From Diphasiastrum complanatum (Eukaryota > Streptophyta > Lycopodiopsida > Lycopodiales > Lycopodiaceae): a stretch of 64,000 nucleotides of DNA. A program made the position numbers and the translations under genes. Below the pieces are notes generated by a model, which saw only the letters and a program-made list of their open reading frames with translations, was not told where the DNA came from and did not search any database. Where the stretch lies: NCBI GenBank assembly GCA_029204225.1, contig MU832162.1, forward strand, positions 1 through 64,000, read 5' to 3'. This document shows, piece after piece, positions 61,401 to 64,000 of the stretch; the stretch's first letter is position 1, and every line of letters begins with the position of its first letter.

Positions 61401-63224
61401 TGGTAAACCATGTGGCAAATCTTCAGGAAAAACATCTTTAAATTTAGACAATAAAGTTTCTAATTTACTGATTTTCTGCTGAATAGAACTGGAAATAGAA
61501 ACTTCAGGAATAAACTGAAAGTCACATAAGAATACCTGATGGTCTTCGTCTCCGATTAGCTGACAGAGCTCTGAACTGCAGACCATAGGGTTGTTGGGAA
61601 CATCATGCTCCCCATGCAACTGGATCTCTCGGCCTTTATACTGAAAGCTGAGGGTGTTCTCCTGATAGTTTCTGTGGAGGGAAGGTCCTAAACTGTAGAG
61701 CCAATCTCTCCCGAGAACAATGTCTGTTCGATCCAGGTGCATTATCTGAAAGTTTATTTGATCTTGGTACCCCTGAATACCAAGATTTAACTTACTTACC
61801 ATAGTTTCCCATATTTTTTTATCTTCACCCTTAGCTAATGAAACTATGTACCTATACTGACTAGGTACTTCTGGTAGTTTAAGCTTTTTAACCAGGGTGT
61901 GGTTGATGAAATTATGGGTTGCCCCATCATCAACCATGACTCTTACTGACTGGTTACCAACTTTCCCATGCATACGTACTAGGTCATGCGGCCCAAAGCT
62001 GAAGGGTCTCGCTAGCATTGCAGAGGTCAGCTGGCAACAGTGTTCATGATCTTCATAATACACTTTGATCTCGGAAGCTGCCGAGTCACTGGGGAAACAT
62101 ACAGTCTGAACAAGATGAACTTGTTTTTTATCTTTTTTAGTGAAAGGCCCCTTGGGACACTGTCTGACTGTGTGTCCCTTGCCCATACACACAAAGCACA
62201 AACGTTCTTGTTTGGCTTTCTCAAAATCATCTGGTTTTAAGGGCTGTATGTGTGAAGGGCGTTTCTGAGGAGCTTCACCTTTAAATTTATCTTCTTTCTT
62301 TCTTTTTAAAAATTTCTTTTTAAATTGAAAGTCTTTCTGAGGAAGCTGCTCAGAAAGTGGTTGTTGTCTCGCTCTCTTCCTACCCACTGAATCATCATAG
62401 ATTTGAGCATATCTGAGAGCTTGCTCAAGGGTAGTAGGCGAGTTTCTCTGGACCTCTACTTTATATTCATCTTTGAGGCCACGGACAAATCCCCTGATTT
62501 TTTGATAGTCATCCATATTTTTAATCTTTAAAATTGCCTCTCGATACTGCGAGATATATTGGATGAGGGACTTGTCCATTACTGTTCTTTCCCAGGCTTC
62601 CCAGGCTCTATCAAGTTCATTCTCTGGTAGAAATTCTCTTAGGAAAGCTTCTTCAAAAGCTTTCCATGACCGGGGAGTCTGCCCAGTCTCCTGGAGATTT
62701 AACCACCACTTATAGGCCATAGGCCCTAAAGAAAGACTGGCCTCAATTGCTTGCAAATGGTCAGGGGTCTGTTTAAGAGCATGAATGTTCTTCCATTTGC
62801 TGAGGAAGGTTTGTAGAATATCTGCATTTCTATCCTTCTCTTCCCCATTAAAAGTAGGAGGCTTTAAATCTTTAAAAACACTGGGGTGAGACCGTAAAGT
62901 CTCACCCGAAACTGATGGAAGTGGAGAAGGGGATAACTGAGAAGTGGAGGGAAGGCTTCCTTTCGCGGAGCTCAAAATCAAGTTTTTGAGTTCAGCGAAC
63001 GAGTCGTCCACACTGGACTTGAAATTGGCCAGCTTCAGTTCATCCACTTCTGTTACCAATTGGATGAACTGCTCCTTGGTAACCAGTTCGTCGAGTTCTT
63101 CGGCGAACTGTTCCTGTTCTTCTACTTCCATGGGTTCCTTCCCTTTTCTGTAAGCCAAGGCTTCTGTTTCAAGTTCGTCGAAGCCTCTCTCCTGGGGTTG
63201 ATCAGGTCCCTGAGGAGTGGTCAT
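58452..63224 (-). CDS. Gag-Pol polyprotein of a Ty3/gypsy chromovirus, intact
   Basis: One uninterrupted frame of 1590 residues. Gag lies at ~115-290, with the knuckle [14 protein letters not shown] at 343-356. The protease has VDDGATHNF near 431, with the usual DSG as DDG. Reverse transcriptase runs ~620-830 ([18 protein letters not shown] at 777-785), followed by RNase H ~920-1040 ([13 protein letters not shown]). Integrase has the zinc-binding pair CQKC at 1207-1210 and catalytic D1240, D1301 and E1337. A C-terminal chromodomain spans ~1535-1585 ([21 protein letters not shown]). All key residues are present. Gag and Pol share one frame, as is usual for chromoviruses. The chromodomain is thought to guide insertion to particular chromatin. 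With near-identical LTRs and a full frame, this copy may be autonomous. Confidence 0.96.
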   Translation of the reverse strand: MTTPQGPDQPQERGFDELETEALAYRKGKEPMEVEEQEQFAEELDELVTKEQFIQLVTEVDELKLANFKSSVDDSFAELKNLILSSAKGSLPSTSQLSPSPLPSVSGETLRSHPSVFKDLKPPTFNGEEKDRNADILQTFLSKWKNIHALKQTPDHLQAIEASLSLGPMAYKWWLNLQETGQTPRSWKAFEEAFLREFLPENELDRAWEAWERTVMDKSLIQYISQYREAILKIKNMDDYQKIRGFVRGLKDEYKVEVQRNSPTTLEQALRYAQIYDDSVGRKRARQQPLSEQLPQKDFQFKKKFLKRKKEDKFKGEAPQKRPSHIQPLKPDDFEKAKQERLCFVCMGKGHTVRQCPKGPFTKKDKKQVHLVQTVCFPSDSAASEIKVYYEDHEHCCQLTSAMLARPFSFGPHDLVRMHGKVGNQSVRVMVDDGATHNFINHTLVKKLKLPEVPSQYRYIVSLAKGEDKKIWETMVSKLNLGIQGYQDQINFQIMHLDRTDIVLGRDWLYSLGPSLHRNYQENTLSFQYKGREIQLHGEHDVPNNPMVCSSELCQLIGDEDHQVFLCDFQFIPEVSISSSIQQKISKLETLLSKFKDVFPEDLPHGLPPSREVDHVINLVPGTAPVSKPPYRVSRTEDEEITRQLTDYLGKGQIQTSSSPWASPVLLVKKKEGSMRLCVDYRALNKVTIKNKYPMPRADELFDQLDGAKFFSKIDLRSGYHQVRIKSEDVSKTAFRTRHGHYEFKVMPFGLTNAPATFMTLMNSVLRPYLGKFVVVFLDDILVYSKTRKEHLKHLRKVFRLLRKHKLYAKQSKCEFFVEEVAYLGHIISSDGIKMDPNKVKAILSWLRPQNILELQIFLGLAGYYRRFVKEYAQIAVPMTNLLKGKGKEFIWESAQQESFDALKTALATAPVLKVVDPNQPFVVETDASNFAVGAVLTQGGRPVAFESKKLEPAQTRYSAYEKELFSIVHALKTWRHYLYGANFEVLTDHESLRYLCNQPELRGRKARWAELMQEFDMSIRYRRGKFNTVADALSRMPMINELSFTQIRNELLESLRGKCQHDAFFSIIWNSVQNRQLQTPEPVPGAGASSSKNTAASVEDDDESEYTSSDDVEDSEPVLPKQTPVVEGQLTQGFKWKQYSIQDEYLLYRDRVCVPNSEDYRQQVLYECHDNPSAGHPGIQKTYELLRRQFFWPSMKKDVHQYVTSCQKCQVNKAERLKAGGLLHPLEIPAGKWESISMDFIVGLPKTQKGNDAIWVTVDRLTKMAHFIPTKTTVRAPELARLFVDGLFKLYGLPSGIVSDRDSKFTGNFWKAVFHHLHTKLNMSTTDHPQTDGQTERVNQVLEDMLRAYVSKRQTNWEEYLSILEFAYNSTKHSATGYSPFMLMYGFQPRSPTAVGFKQEKVEAARNFLEDLNQMIEHAKRSIRQSQDRARHYADPHRRDVQFSTGEKVYLRVPVDSKTLKSGVCAKLSPRYCGPFTISRRLGEVTYELELPHSSKVFPVFHVSQLRKALTRSDNLVGDSVLVLPLDPQQPPHEPEEILDSRETQTRHTLYREYLVKWNDQPVENATWERGSVLRKIFPDFVLEDQDGS

Positions 63225-63921
63225 CTTCGAAACTGAAAGAGAGCTACCTTAACTTCTGAAGGAAAAAAGTCTAAAAGACTAATTTACAACTGTACAAGGG
63301 AAAGGAAAGATGACTTAGCTGTTTCTGAGGACTGTACTTCCAAAGAAAGAATCAAGAAAAGCCCTTTCAGCTCTTCCTCCACTGCTTTCAGATCTGCTGT
63401 CCGGAAAAATCAGAGATCAAGGTACCAAGAAAAAGAAACAAACTTCTGATCGTCTTGGCCCCTTCCCTCGCTGTCTGAGGTGTATACTTTTTGCTCCAAA
63501 ATTCCCGTTTTAGGACCCAAAACAGTTGCAAACTTGTGGTTCCTGCCAAAGACCTTCAGCGCTGGACCTGCACCCACGATTCTGTCTCAGATCCGCTCCA
63601 AATTCCAGAAAATTTCACTCCAAATTCGAAGTTTCCACCCAATTTGGCAGCGCTGGACCTGCTCCACATTTTCTATATAAAATGTGCTCAAAAATCCACA
63701 ACTGATACATAAAAATCAAGGGTAAATCCCTGATTTTTCAGCGCTGAGCTTCTACAAGGGATTGTGCCTCAAACAACTGTAAATTCCCAGCAAATTTCAA
63801 GGATTTGAAAGCTGTTCCCACAGCGATTTTCCTCCTCAAGTCTTTCCTGAGAATCTGAGAAATCTTTCCTATCTTCTGATAGCTTTCTCTACTGCTGTCC
63901 TGAACTCCCTAGGATGGAGAT
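63225..63921 (-). other. 5' leader of the chromovirus
   Basis: About 700 bp between the primer-binding site and the Gag start. The phrase CAGCGCTGGACCTGC-like recurs on the plus strand (63558, 63649 and a shorter one at 63740), possibly part of packaging structure. No coding sequence. Confidence 0.6.
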
Positions 63922-63934
63922 GGCTCTGATACCA
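63922..63934 (-). other. Primer-binding site of the chromovirus
   Basis: The minus strand reads TGGTATCAGAGCC, one base inside the 5' LTR, complementary to initiator methionine tRNA. Confidence 0.9.
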
Positions 63935-63935
63935 G

Positions 63936-64000
63936 TGTAATAGATCCTAACACCACAGTAGGGCAAACACTAACTGATCCACCCAACCTTGCCTACTCCC
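63936..64000 (-). repeat. 5' LTR of the chromovirus, cut by the window end
   Basis: The 65 visible bases, from TGTAATAG on, are identical to 58083-58147. The rest lies beyond the window. Confidence 0.9.

Noticed and set aside
59831-63153. Short plus- and minus-strand frames inside the chromovirus Gag-Pol
   Set aside because: They are shadows of the 1590-codon frame and have no motifs of their own.

Overview
The window looks like nuclear DNA of a land plant with a large, repeat-rich genome. It holds one intact spliced host gene, an F-box/Sel1/MYND-finger protein gene of a type known from land plants. Almost everything else recognisable is a transposable element of a plant lineage: Ty1/copia, Ty3/gypsy chromovirus, En/Spm-like, hAT and L1-type LINE, plus long (CT)n and (GA)n tracts. 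The exact lineage cannot be told from the sequence; the gene sparsity would fit a fern, lycophyte or gymnosperm, but that is a guess.

Layout. 0-3.1 kb: decayed minus-strand Ty3/gypsy gag-protease. 4.6-5.3 kb: copia integrase and LTR remnants. 9.15-11.55 kb: the F-box/MYND gene (minus strand, three coding exons), with (GA)n, G-box-rich and (TA)n DNA upstream. 14.6-20 kb: a small inverted-repeat element, a copia RNase H remnant and a non-autonomous LTR element. 23.5-28 kb: an En/Spm-like element whose tnpA-type gene lies between two arrays of short inverted motifs. 32.4-37.1 kb: hAT fragments, a gypsy remnant and a threefold ~520-bp repeat carrying a chromodomain-like reading frame. 37-46.5 kb: a head-to-tail chain of four LINE copies, interrupted by a deleted LTR element and by two copia fragments in opposite orientation. 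47-53 kb: mostly non-coding, with one possible terminal exon. 53.3-58.0 kb: a rearranged copia-in-copia nest. 58.1-64 kb: an apparently intact, very young chromovirus whose 5' LTR runs off the window.

The main novelty candidate is the LINE family. Copies A0, A, B and C lie in the same direction, and B and C begin right where the previous copy's (CT)n tail ends. All four share a 3' stem-loop. Three ORF2 C-termini, otherwise diverged, keep a canonical PCNA-binding (PIP-box) pattern followed by an acidic patch and a second PIP-like motif. This suggests a LINE that contacts the replication clamp through its ORF2 tail and inserts into its own microsatellite tails. A second well-supported story is the copia nest: the two halves of one integrase, with a 5-bp target duplication split between them, now lie 2.8 kb apart on opposite strands.
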